A stretch of 21,602 nt of DNA from Methanobacterium sp. (lineage in GTDB: Archaea > Methanobacteriota > Methanobacteria > Methanobacteriales > Methanobacteriaceae), in NCBI GenBank assembly GCA_028700095.1, contig JAQVTJ010000020.1:1-21602 (forward strand), written 5' to 3'. The notes under the pieces are model-generated. The model had not been told where the DNA came from. It did no database searches and saw only the letters and a list, made by a program, of their open reading frames with translations. Of this stretch, positions 6,439 through 14,823 are shown piece after piece; the stretch's first letter is position 1; each line of letters begins with the position of its first letter. The translations under genes and the position numbers were made by a program.

Positions 6439-7122
6439 TTATAGTTTTGTTCCACTATAAACAGCAGATCCATAGTACTTCCAAATAACATCAATATATT
6501 TAAAACCTAGTTCATTTAACCATTGAAGATGTTGGGTTAATGGTGCTGGAAAATCTTCTGGAGCATGTTGTGGGAGCCATTTTCCTTCCACTTCTTCTTT
6601 TGATACATTTTGCAACATGAATTCAACCCATTTTTCCATATAAATTTTATTTAAAATCTTATTTGATCCTAAAACTTTATCAGAATTAAGAAAAACACCT
6701 CCTTTGTTTAAAACATCATAAATTCTCCTATAGAAACTCTTTTTTTCTTCATCTGTTTTTATATGATGAAGTGCAAGAGAAGAAATAACCACATCATATT
6801 TAGCATTAAAATCAAAATCGGCAAAATCTCCTGTATAATAGTTTATATTTTGATAATTTTCAAGTTTAACTTTTGCCATATCTATCATATTCTCAGCAAT
6901 ATCTATACAATCAATTATTGCCAGGGGAAATTTTTCTTTAACAACTTTAGAAACATTTCCTGTTCCACAGCCCAGATCAAGTACTTTAAATTTATCTGAA
7001 ACATTATATGGTATTGCAGTAACCATGGAATCTATCATTTCAGAATATAATGGTATTAATTGTTGAATAGTTTTATCAAATTCTTCTGCTTCGTTTTCAA
7101 AATGTTTTTTAATGTTTTCCAA
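6439..7122 (-). CDS. Class I SAM-dependent methyltransferase
   Basis: A 227-residue Rossmann-fold methyltransferase. Motif I is VLDLGCGTGN (47-56), the acidic motif II is around IDCIDIAENMIDMAK, and the post-motif segment is YDVVISSLALHHIKTDEEK, typical of ubiE/type-11 methyltransferases. The substrate cannot be told from the sequence; the HH after motif II and the tail (FPAPLTQHLQWLNELGFKYI) suggest a small-molecule methyltransferase. The start is TTG at 7122, eight bases after AGGAG. It stands alone, with its own promoter region shared divergently with dut. Confidence 0.8.
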   Translation of the reverse strand: MENIKKHFENEAEEFDKTIQQLIPLYSEMIDSMVTAIPYNVSDKFKVLDLGCGTGNVSKVVKEKFPLAIIDCIDIAENMIDMAKVKLENYQNINYYTGDFADFDFNAKYDVVISSLALHHIKTDEEKKSFYRRIYDVLNKGGVFLNSDKVLGSNKILNKIYMEKWVEFMLQNVSKEEVEGKWLPQHAPEDFPAPLTQHLQWLNELGFKYIDVIWKYYGSAVYSGTKL

Positions 7123-7268
7123 ATTGCTCGCTCCTATTAAAATTTTTATTAAATTTATTTATTTTTAATATAACAGTTATTATAACAGTCTAGCCTAAGC
7201 ATATATTTAAGTGTAAAAAAAAATTAAATTAAGAAAAACATTTTAAAATATACCAAAAGCATAGGATT

Positions 7269-7278
7269 AAAATATAAA
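7269..7278 (+). promoter_or_regulatory. Probable TATA box and leader of dut
   Basis: AAAATATAAATT lies about 35-40 bases before the dut ATG. A start site ~25 bases downstream would leave a short leader carrying the SD GAGGT (7299-7303), seven bases before ATG 7311. Inferred from position and composition. Confidence 0.4.
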
Positions 7279-7310
7279 TTAAATTATTTAAAATTTTTGA
7301 GGTTAATTAA

Positions 7311-7766
7311 ATGCTTGGAGAAAACAAACTAAAAAAATTATTTCCAGATTTCAAAGAACTTGTACAACCTTCAGGAATTGATTTAAGGATTGATGAAGTG
7401 TTCATACAAATTGGACCTGGATCATTAATTGAAAATAAGAAAAACCTACCTGAACTTGAAAAGTTAGAAGGCCCTCTTTATATATTTAAACCCAAAACAG
7501 CATATCTTATAACAGTAGATAGGAAAATTAAGATACCTAAAGGTTGTTCAATGCTTTATCTTCCACGTTCTACATTGTTAAGATCTTTTATATCTGTTCA
7601 TACAGCTGTAGGTGACCCTGGATTTTATGGAACATTACAATTTATGGTATATAATTATGGTGAATTTGATTATACTATTAAAAAAGGTGAAAGAATAGCA
7701 CAGGGTGTTGTGTTTGATGTTACAGGTTCTGGGGAATATAATGGAAGTTACCAAGAAGATGAATAA
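7311..7766 (+). CDS. dut: Archaeal dUTP diphosphatase of the DCD/DUT fold
   Basis: A 151-residue trimeric-dUTPase-fold protein: PSGIDLRIDEV (20-30), LPRSTLLRSF (84-93), VGDPGFYGTLQF (100-111) and GERIAQ (126-131). The family covers dCTP deaminases, bifunctional DCD-DUTs and archaeal dUTPases. In deaminases a catalytic Glu follows the PGF-G segment as TLE; here the segment is TLQF, so the deaminase glutamate appears missing. That, the short length, and overall likeness to the archaeal Dut subgroup favour dUTP to dUMP + PPi, keeping uracil out of DNA. A clear SD (GAGGT) precedes ATG. Confidence 0.83.
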   Translation: MLGENKLKKLFPDFKELVQPSGIDLRIDEVFIQIGPGSLIENKKNLPELEKLEGPLYIFKPKTAYLITVDRKIKIPKGCSMLYLPRSTLLRSFISVHTAVGDPGFYGTLQFMVYNYGEFDYTIKKGERIAQGVVFDVTGSGEYNGSYQEDE

Positions 7767-7845
7767 ATTAAAACATCTTCTAATTACCCCTAATAAACCC
7801 GATAATAATTGTAAATGAAATATAATTCCAATATAAAAATTAAAT

Positions 7846-8982
7846 TTAGGATAATCTATGATTAACTAATTTTTCGAGACGTTTTATTGCATAATATTTA
7901 TCTTTTTTTTCTATTTTAGCTTGTTCTAAAGCAGTTTTTAATGTTTCTATTGAATGGTCATAAACGTCACGATCAACAGGATAGGGATATCCGTCCTTTC
8001 CACCATGTGTAAAACTATATTTAACAGGATCCTCCCAGCTTGGTGTTGAGCCATAAACAAGATCTGATATTAAAGCAAGTGCCCTTATTTTCTTAGGACC
8101 TATTCCTTTAAGTGAAATTAATTCCTCATAATTTGATGGTTGGATTTCCCATGCATGTTTCAAAATTTCAAATTCACGATCTGAAATGTCTTGATCCAAT
8201 ATTGGATGGTGACTAGGCATTTTAAATTCTTTGAAGTAGTTATCAAGTTTAACTTGGGACTTTGATATTAGAGATGTTTTATCCTTAAAATATTTCTTTA
8301 AATGTTCTGGATTGTCACATATAATGTCTACACTAATATTTTGTGCTTCAGTACTATCTAACGATGTCATATCAAGTGTTTGTGGGGTTTGAACATTACA
8401 ACATATTCCTATATGAGGTTCTTCCAGGTAATTATTTGCTGATTCACCAAGCCAATGATATCTTCTAGCATAACCTGTTTTTTGGTTCATTCCCTGTTGA
8501 ACAACAGCCCAATTTCCATCTTCTGTTAATAAAAATGAATGATGATAAAGTTGATAACCATCTTGTATACATGAATTATCAATCTTGGCAGTTATTTTAC
8601 TTGAATGAATTAGATTGTCAATTTTTTTGGTGGGAAGAGAAAATATTTCAGCTGCAGCTTCAATATCTACAGGGGGTTTTCTTGATGCAAGTCCTTTTCC
8701 TCCTGCAACTATCATTCCATGTTTTTCTGGTTTAACTGCCATTTTCAATGCACCACATGTAGTTGTTGTGGTTCCTGAGGAATGCCAATCAAAACCCAAT
8801 ACACAAGAAAAAGCTTGGAACCAATGAGGATTACTTATACGTCTTAAAAATTCATCTGAACCATATTCATAGAGTATAACATCCAAAACACCTTCTGATA
8901 ATTTTACCATTCTATTAAATAGCCATTTAGGTGCTTTACCTCCATGAAGAGGTAAATTAACAACTTTTCTTTTTGATTGCAT
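7846..8982 (-). CDS. DUF763 protein with C-terminal helix-hairpin-helix
   Basis: A 378-residue protein of the DUF763 family, recognised by VNLPLHGGKAPKWLFNRM at the N-terminus, HWFQAFSCVLGFDWHSSGTTT near 53-73 and QQGMNQKTGYARRYHW near 162-177. Residues 287-305 (LISLKGIGPKKIRALALIS) form a helix-hairpin-helix, a non-specific DNA-binding motif also found in repair enzymes. The family is widespread in archaea and some bacteria, and I know of no established function. The start ATG follows AAAGGTT at seven bases. It is monocistronic, with a divergent promoter region toward the small gene at 9162. Confidence 0.82.
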   Translation of the reverse strand: MQSKRKVVNLPLHGGKAPKWLFNRMVKLSEGVLDVILYEYGSDEFLRRISNPHWFQAFSCVLGFDWHSSGTTTTTCGALKMAVKPEKHGMIVAGGKGLASRKPPVDIEAAAEIFSLPTKKIDNLIHSSKITAKIDNSCIQDGYQLYHHSFLLTEDGNWAVVQQGMNQKTGYARRYHWLGESANNYLEEPHIGICCNVQTPQTLDMTSLDSTEAQNISVDIICDNPEHLKKYFKDKTSLISKSQVKLDNYFKEFKMPSHHPILDQDISDREFEILKHAWEIQPSNYEELISLKGIGPKKIRALALISDLVYGSTPSWEDPVKYSFTHGGKDGYPYPVDRDVYDHSIETLKTALEQAKIEKKDKYYAIKRLEKLVNHRLS

Positions 8983-9161
8983 AAATTTTAACCTTTATTA
9001 AATACTTATTTATTTGAGTAAAAATTTTTTTTTATAATTATTTATAAATTCTAGATATATTATTTTTAATTATGGAATAAATATTAAAACAATTAAATAT
9101 TAATTTAATACCAGACAAATATTTATTAATAACTTTGAAATAAATTTAAAGGAGTAAAAAA

Positions 9162-9311
9162 ATGCCTATAAACCAAACAGAAACAAATCTTCATGCAATA
9201 ACAGTTACAATAGCCTATCTTGAAAAACAAGAAGGTTCTGATGAAAAAATATTACAAAAATTAAAAGAAGAACGTACAAACCTTTTAAAAAAACTTAGGG
9301 TGTTGGAATAA
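9162..9311 (+). CDS. Small charged helical protein, 49 residues, unknown
   Basis: ATG at 9162 lies seven bases after GGAG. The 49 codons encode a soluble, Lys/Glu-rich peptide (MPINQTETNLHAITVT, then AYLEKQEGSDEKIL and a KEERTNLLKKLRVLE tail). It likely forms two helices, the second amphipathic. There are no cysteines, signal or membrane segment. The ordered SD, codon use like the neighbours, and a terminator palindrome just downstream support a real gene. I do not recognise the family. It may be a small DNA- or protein-binding regulator, but that is speculation. Confidence 0.65.
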   Translation: MPINQTETNLHAITVTIAYLEKQEGSDEKILQKLKEERTNLLKKLRVLE

Positions 9312-9320
9312 ATATAATTT

Positions 9321-9340
9321 TAAAAAAATATATTTTTTTA
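9321..9340. terminator. Bidirectional terminator palindrome
   Basis: TAAAAAAATATATTTTTTTA is a perfect 20-base palindrome between two converging genes (stop of the small plus gene at 9311, stop of nadA at 9405). Each strand reads a T7 run after an A-rich arm, so it can end transcription both ways. Confidence 0.5.
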
Positions 9341-9404
9341 ATAAAACAGTTAGTTTCTATTATAAAATAGAATAATAGCAATAAAAATTAATGTTTTATT
9401 TTTT

Positions 9405-10322
9405 TTAAGATATTTCAAGCATTTTATTTATTGCTATTTTTGCTTTTAAAGCCACATCTTCCGGGACTTTGACAACAAATTCTTGGTTAATAATAGAATT
9501 TTTCACTTTTTCAAGTGTATGTAACTTCATATTTTTACATATTGCTTCATTAAGTGCAGGAATTATGGTTTTATCTGGATTTTCCCTTCTAAGTCTAGTA
9601 ACAAGATCAACTTCTGTTGCTATTATGAAAGTGTTTTTAGAAGACTCTGCAACATGCTTAATCATACCACCTGTACTTTGAACATAATCTGCATATTCTT
9701 GAACCTCAGGATCGCACTCAGGATGGACAAGTATGTCTGCATCAGGATATTTTTCCCTTAAGAAATACAGATCTCCTAGGTTAAACATTTTATGCACATA
9801 ACAATGTCCATGTTCAGGTGCAGGTATTATTTCTTTATCTTTTATTTGATGAGAAACAAACCATGCAAGATTCATATCCGGACCAAACAATATCCTTTTT
9901 TCATCCAGACTTTTTACTATTTTTACAGCATTTGCAGATGTACAAAGTATATCTGCTTCAGCTTTTGCTTCAGCAAGTGTATTTACATATAAAACCACAG
10001 CTGCATCAGGATATCTATTCTTATATATTTTAAGCTCATCTGCTGTTAGCATATGTGCCATAGGACATTCTGATTCTTTATCTGGTAATACAATACGTTT
10101 ATTTGGATTTAAAATAGCTGCAGTTTCTGCCATGAAATCTACTCCGCAGAATATAACTAGATCTGCGTCAACGATCTGGGAGGCTTTTATACAGAGTTCA
10201 AGTGAATCTCCAATAAAATCTGCAATTTCTTGTATATCTCCAGTTTGATAATTATGTGCCAGTATTATAGCATTTTTATCTTTTTTGAGTGCTATGATCT
10301 CTTTCTGAAGTTTATTTAACAT
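9405..10322 (-). CDS. nadA: Quinolinate synthase A
   Basis: A 305-residue enzyme that condenses iminoaspartate with dihydroxyacetone phosphate to quinolinate, in de novo NAD synthesis. The three pseudo-repeats carry the 4Fe-4S ligands, predicted as C86 (ESECPMAH), C174 (GHCYVH) and C262 (NEAICKNMK), spaced 88 residues each as in known NadA. LAHNYQ (21-26), the catalytic HPE (200-202), and the STGGM phosphate segment (216-220) are also present. Length is right for the archaeal short form. ATG follows AAGGATG at normal distance. No nadB or nadC is adjacent in the window. Confidence 0.95.
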   Translation of the reverse strand: MLNKLQKEIIALKKDKNAIILAHNYQTGDIQEIADFIGDSLELCIKASQIVDADLVIFCGVDFMAETAAILNPNKRIVLPDKESECPMAHMLTADELKIYKNRYPDAAVVLYVNTLAEAKAEADILCTSANAVKIVKSLDEKRILFGPDMNLAWFVSHQIKDKEIIPAPEHGHCYVHKMFNLGDLYFLREKYPDADILVHPECDPEVQEYADYVQSTGGMIKHVAESSKNTFIIATEVDLVTRLRRENPDKTIIPALNEAICKNMKLHTLEKVKNSIINQEFVVKVPEDVALKAKIAINKMLEIS

Positions 10323-10581
10323 ATTTTATCATCCTTTATAATAACTAATTTTTATAATTTGGGTCATCAAAAAAATTATAGCTATGTGTTACATATTATA
10401 TTTATATGTTTTTTTGTTCACAGCTTATAAATTGATTTATTTTATGCTTATTATTTTCAACTTTTTATATAATATAAAAAATTCAATTATTATCCTATAT
10501 CTAGATTAGTTTTTGAACTTTATGATTCCATGCAATAATATAAGATTTATCTTTGATTATATCCAATGTAAATATTAAACA

Positions 10582-11343
10582 TTATATCTCTGCACAGGTA
10601 AGTGCACCTTTACAGTAGCAACTTCTTTCTTCTGATATTTTCGATATAGTGGTATCCATGAGCTTTACAAGTTCATGCTTTTTCCTATCCATTATTTCAA
10701 AAACTTCGTCTATTGTTAGATTATTGGGAGATATTGAAGCTGCATAGTTAGATACTGTACATATACTTGCATAGCACATTTCTAGTTCACGTGCCAGTAC
10801 TGCTTCGGGTATTCCCGTCATACCCACAATTGTACCGCCTAACATATGGAACATGTGAATCTCTGCAGGTGTTTCAAATCTCGGCCCTTCTGTACATACA
10901 TAAACACCACCATCAATAACATCACCAGAAGATTTTATTATTCTTCTAAGTTCGTTACAATATGGTTCTGTAACATCTATATGTACTGTTTTGTCATCAT
11001 AAAATGACCCATTTCTTAATTTTGTAAAATCTATAAAGTCGTGTGGAATAATAAAATCTCCAGGAGTCACTGATCTTTCAAGTGATCCTACAGCATTGGT
11101 AGCTAATATTCTTTCTACTCCTAATTTTTTCATTGCATATATATTTGCACGGTAATTAATCATATGGGGAGGATATGAATGTTCTTTGGCATGTCTAGGC
11201 ATGAAAACAATATTTTTATCATGAAGTTTAAATAGGGAAATTTCAGGAGAATTCCCATAGGGTGTTTTTAAAACACGTTTCTCTATTTCATTACCTAGAG
11301 TTACAATTTCGTAAACTCCAGTACCACCTATAATTCCTATCAT
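10582..11343 (-). CDS. mtnP: S-methyl-5'-thioinosine / methylthioadenosine phosphorylase (MTAP family)
   Basis: A 253-residue trimeric purine nucleoside phosphorylase. GGTG (6-9), MPRH (48-51) and NAVGS (83-87) bind phosphate; TEGPRFETPAE (151-161) and MTGIPEAVLARE (175-186) shape the substrate pocket. In adenine-specific MTAPs an Asp binds N7 in the TDYD segment; here the segment reads CTVSNYA (N199), the residue seen in 6-oxopurine-preferring enzymes. It therefore probably cleaves methylthioinosine made by prior deamination of methylthioadenosine, as known for Methanocaldococcus. Two nearby Cys in the C-terminal tail (CYC) may form a disulfide. SD AGGAA is eight bases from ATG; nadA lies downstream after a 259-base gap. 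Confidence 0.88.
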   Translation of the reverse strand: MIGIIGGTGVYEIVTLGNEIEKRVLKTPYGNSPEISLFKLHDKNIVFMPRHAKEHSYPPHMINYRANIYAMKKLGVERILATNAVGSLERSVTPGDFIIPHDFIDFTKLRNGSFYDDKTVHIDVTEPYCNELRRIIKSSGDVIDGGVYVCTEGPRFETPAEIHMFHMLGGTIVGMTGIPEAVLARELEMCYASICTVSNYAASISPNNLTIDEVFEIMDRKKHELVKLMDTTISKISEERSCYCKGALTCAEI

Positions 11344-11390
11344 ATTTTCTATTCCTATAAATTTTATAGAATATTTATTTATTAAATATA

Positions 11391-12836
11391 TTATCCCTTT
11401 GCAACACCAATAGGTATCATTTTACCTATTAATAAAGAAATTCCTGCTTCATGACAGGTCTTAACAACGTCATCAACATTTTTATAGGCTCCAGGCGCTT
11501 CTTCCGCAACAACCGGCATTGAATTAGCTTTTATAGTGATTCCTTGCGCTTCAAGCATCTTTTTAACTTCTTCACCATTATATTCCCGTTTGGCTCCGGC
11601 TCTGCTCATTTTACGCCCAGCACCATGTGCGGTGGAACCGAATGTTTCATTCATTGCATTTTCTGTTCCATGCAGTATATACGATGCAGTACCCATTGTA
11701 CCGGGTATCATAACAGGTTGTCCTATTGTCCTATATTCTTTGGGTATTTCTTTTTGTCCAGGTCCAAATGATCTTGTTGCCCCTTTTCTATGTACATATA
11801 CATCGGTTTTTTTGCCTTTGATATTATGTGTTTCTAATTTTGCAATATTATGTGCTACATCATAGACAATACCCATATTCATATCATCAGCATCTCTTTT
11901 GAATACTTCTTCAAATGATTCTCTTACCCAATGTACAATCATTTGCCTGTTTGTCCATGCATAGTTAGCAGCACATGCCATGGCTTTGAAGTAATCCTGG
12001 GCTTCATTTGTATCTACAGGTGCACATGCTAACTGTCTGTCTGGTAGATTAATATTATATGCTTTATATGCTTTATCCATAATTCTTAGATAATCTGCAC
12101 ATACCTGGTGACCACAACCTCTTGAACCTGAATGTATCATGATGGTGATTTGTCCTTCTTCAATTCCAAAGGTTTCAGCTGCTTTTTTATCATATATTTC
12201 ATCCATTTTCTGGATTTCTAGGAAATGATTACCTGATCCAAGTGATCCTAATTGGGGTATTCCTCTTTTTTTGGCTTTATCACTAACTTTACTAGAATCT
12301 GCTGCATCCATCTTTCCATTTTCTTCAAGATATTTTAGATCAGATTCCCATCCATAACCATTTTCAACAGCCCAATTTGCACCATTGTCAAGTACATCAT
12401 TAATTTCTCCTTCTTTAAGCCTTAATTTACCTTTACTTCCTACTCCTGATGGGATATTTTTGAAAAGTGTATTAATAAGTTCGTTTATTCTTGGTTTAAC
12501 ATCTTCTTCGGTTAGGTTGGTTCTTAATAATCTAACTCCACAGTTAATATCAAATCCAACACCACCAGGACTTATAACTCCGTTTTTAGCATTGAAAGCT
12601 CCAACACCCCCAATACTAAATCCATATCCAAAGTGGATATCAGGAAGACCTATTGAAAATTTTTGAATACCTGGAAGACATGCTACATTAGCTACTTGGT
12701 CAATGGCGCCTTTTTCAACACTTTTAATGGCATTATCATTTAAATATATTTTTCCAGGAACTCTCATTCCTTTTTTGTATTCTGTTGGAATCTCCCATAC
12801 ACATTCTCTTATTTTTTTCAATTCTTCCATAACCAT
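11391..12836 (-). CDS. rtcB: RNA-splicing ligase RtcB
   Basis: A 481-residue tRNA-splicing ligase joining 2',3'-cyclic phosphate or 3'-phosphate to 5'-OH ends with GTP. Mn-binding and catalytic residues are all visible: C99 (GFDINCGVR), H204 (GSGNHF), H235 (IHSGSRGCG), H329 (YDVAHN) and the guanylylated H404 ([12 protein letters not shown]). No intein interrupts the gene, although RtcB often carries one in archaea. ATG at 12836 is chosen because GGAGG sits seven bases upstream; the longer TTG frame at 12842 would place the SD too close. mtnP follows 47 bases downstream. Its helper archease is encoded 3.2 kb away. Confidence 0.96.
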   Translation of the reverse strand: MVMEELKKIRECVWEIPTEYKKGMRVPGKIYLNDNAIKSVEKGAIDQVANVACLPGIQKFSIGLPDIHFGYGFSIGGVGAFNAKNGVISPGGVGFDINCGVRLLRTNLTEEDVKPRINELINTLFKNIPSGVGSKGKLRLKEGEINDVLDNGANWAVENGYGWESDLKYLEENGKMDAADSSKVSDKAKKRGIPQLGSLGSGNHFLEIQKMDEIYDKKAAETFGIEEGQITIMIHSGSRGCGHQVCADYLRIMDKAYKAYNINLPDRQLACAPVDTNEAQDYFKAMACAANYAWTNRQMIVHWVRESFEEVFKRDADDMNMGIVYDVAHNIAKLETHNIKGKKTDVYVHRKGATRSFGPGQKEIPKEYRTIGQPVMIPGTMGTASYILHGTENAMNETFGSTAHGAGRKMSRAGAKREYNGEEVKKMLEAQGITIKANSMPVVAEEAPGAYKNVDDVVKTCHEAGISLLIGKMIPIGVAKG

Positions 12837-12980
12837 AAACAATCCTCCAAAATAAATTATTAATTTTTATAAATCCCTATTTTTAAAAACAATGTTTTGT
12901 TCTTATAAATCTAATTTAATATCTAACTATTCCTAAATCCTGTTTTTATACTTTTTATATTCTATTAAAATAATTTAAAG

Positions 12981-13000
12981 ATAGTTAACTAATATAATTA
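12981..13000 (+). repeat. AT-rich direct repeat copy 1 upstream of rtcB
   Basis: ATAGTTAACTAATATAATTA, about 145 bases upstream of the rtcB start. It matches the copy at 13036-13055 at 18 of 20 positions. The core TTRACTAATATA also occurs upstream of archease. Possible regulator-binding site; role inferred. Confidence 0.5.
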
Positions 13001-13035
13001 TTTGATAAGTTATTTTCTATACATAATATAATTCT

Positions 13036-13055
13036 ATAGTTGACTAATATAATTT
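13036..13055 (+). repeat. AT-rich direct repeat copy 2 upstream of rtcB
   Basis: ATAGTTGACTAATATAATTT, 55 bases from copy 1 in the same orientation (close to five helical turns). It lies about 200 bases upstream of rtcB and 71 bases past the fprA stop. Possible second operator site or part of an unannotated small RNA; role inferred. Confidence 0.5.
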
Positions 13056-13125
13056 TATTCCCTTAATTATTTTATTATCTGTAAATTAGAATGATATTTT
13101 TTTTAGGTAATAATAATTGGTATTA

Positions 13126-14305
13126 TTATTTTTTAATAATTCCAAATTCTATATGTTTTGAAAGAATTTCATCAGCTATTGCATCTATTTTTTTATAATC
13201 TTCTTCCTTTGGAAATCCTTTAATATTTAATGGGGAAATCATTTCTATTTTTAGATTACTTATCATGTTAATGATAAAATCAACCATTTTTCCACCCCAT
13301 CCATAGGAACCCATTATAGAAATTAATTTTAATTTAGGTTTAAGGGCATTTGTAAGATATGTTGCATGAACAACACTAGGATGTGGGCCGATTAAAACTG
13401 TTGGTGAAGCAATAACCATGGTTGTGGCATCTACAAGATCTAAAGCTAATTGACCACTTCTGTATGGGTTAAATTTAATGGTTTAACTATTATTTTTCGA
13501 TCAATTAAGGATTCCACTAAATAATCAACCATATGTTTAGTGCTTCCATGCATGGATATATAAGGTATAATAACTTCATTTTTGGTTTTGTTAGATGTCC
13601 AATCAGTATATGCATTAATTATAAATTCTGGATTTTTATATAATGGCCCGTGACTTGGGGCTATAATATTAATGTCCATGTTCTTTATTTTTTCAAGATT
13701 TTTTTTAATAATTATTCTGAAAGGCATCATTATTTCAGCATAATATTTTTTAGCGAATATGTAAATATCTTCATTTGCAAACAACTCACTTGTTGCTAGA
13801 TGTGAACCAAAAAAACACATGAAAAAAGTATTTTATTTTCATTTAGATAGGTAACCATTGTATCTGGCCAATGAACCCAGGGAGTAATAATAAATTCAAG
13901 TGTTTTACCACCTAAATCTAATATATCTCCATCTTCCACAACCTTGAATTTTGCTTTGTTAAGTGGAAGAAATTCACATAAAAATTCTTTACATTTAGCA
14001 TTTGTTACAATAATAGCATTACTATATTTTTCAAGTATTATGGGTATGGTTCCTGAATGATCTTGTTCAGCATGGTTAACAATAATATAATCTATATCTA
14101 CATCTAATTTTTTAAGATTATCCAATAATTGCCGGGTTTTATCTGGATCAACAGTGTCTATTAATGCTGTTTTATTTTCACCTTTTATAATAAAGGAGTT
14201 GTAGCTTGTTCCATTTGGAATATTGATCAATTCATCAAAAATTCTTCTATCCCAATCTATAACACCAACAGAATATACATCTTCATTTATCACATTATAA
14301 GTCAT
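13126..14305 (-). pseudogene. fprA: F420H2 oxidase (A-type flavoprotein FprA), two frameshifts
   Basis: FprA reduces O2 to water with reduced F420 in methanogens. The reading needs three frames. Frame one (14305 to ~13816) has the beta-lactamase-like di-iron site H78-x-E80-x-D82-H83 (NHAEQDHSG) and H145 (VHWPD). Frame two (~13815 to ~13458) continues FFGSHLATS through PSHGPL and the flavodoxin start ISMHGSTKHMV. Frame three (~13457 to 13126) gives SGQLALDLVDATTMVIASPTV, PHPSVVHATYL and IGSYGWGGKM. Each break is a single missing base: one at TGTG-TTTTTTT, where the iron-ligand Asp codon GAT is expected, and one at ACAGAAGTGG. Corrected length is about 393 residues, normal for FprA. ATG follows GAGGTG at six bases. 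Confidence 0.9.
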
Positions 14306-14518
14306 TTATAACACCTCTAAACAAAACAAGATTTAATATATAGGTTTAAATTCTTTTTATATCTAATTTTTAAAATTACTGTTCTTTTTTGGCAATTGAA
14401 AACACTGGATTTTTAGTATTAATTTTTATGTCTAAAATATTATTATATATTTCAAACCATAAAAAAGTTCTGTTACTAATTTTAAACCCTGTAAAACCAA
14501 ATTCCATCCCATTAATTG

Positions 14519-14543
14519 GAATGTTAATTAAGTTAATTCATTC
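14519..14543. promoter_or_regulatory. Imperfect palindrome between fprA and a small gene
   Basis: GAATG (14519-14523) and AATTAA (14526-14531) pair with TTAATT (14533-14538) and CATTC (14539-14543), leaving an unpaired TT and one central G. Eleven matched pairs in a divergent promoter region suggest an operator for a dimeric regulator of fprA, the gene at 14638, or both. Inferred only. Confidence 0.4.
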
Positions 14544-14637
14544 TTTAATTTAAATTATATGGATAAAAATAAGTGCTGTTATTACCATATTTTATAGTAG
14601 GTAATAATTTAAATGTTTATACCTGGAGTGTAAAATA

Positions 14638-14814
14638 ATGATTAACAAAGAAGAACTTGTTGATATAATAGAAAATACTAAAATGGAGCGAGTGCCGGAA
14701 TCAGAAGAGGCATATGAAAAAAGAATATATTTGGATGAAGATATCGTTTTAATTGTGGGTTATAATAAAGAGGAGGATTTAGAAGATATAAACGCGGAAG
14801 AAGAAGATGAATAA
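14638..14814 (+). CDS. Small acidic protein, 58 residues, unknown
   Basis: ATG at 14638 follows TGGAGTG with normal SD spacing. The product is acidic, especially at the C-terminus (EEDLEDINAEEEDE), with a central RIYLDEDIVLIVGYNKEED strand pattern. There is no membrane segment or cysteine. The downstream broken frame begins in the same phase directly after the TAA (14812-14814), so the two may once have been one gene, but the acidic end looks natural. I do not recognise the family. It is divergent from fprA across a 332-base region that holds the palindrome at 14519-14543. Confidence 0.6.
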   Translation: MINKEELVDIIENTKMERVPESEEAYEKRIYLDEDIVLIVGYNKEEDLEDINAEEEDE

Positions 14815-14823
14815 GAATTAGTA

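Noticed and set aside
7311..7766. Calling this gene dCTP deaminase
   Set aside because: The deaminase glutamate is missing and the length fits the archaeal dUTPase subgroup better.
11391..12836. Intein within rtcB
   Set aside because: The frame is the normal length and all ligase motifs are contiguous.
13885..13905. CACTTGAA-like sequences resembling mini origin recognition boxes (also near 8370 and 9507)
   Set aside because: All lie inside coding regions as codons for conserved residues, not clustered or beside orc1; no origin is supported.
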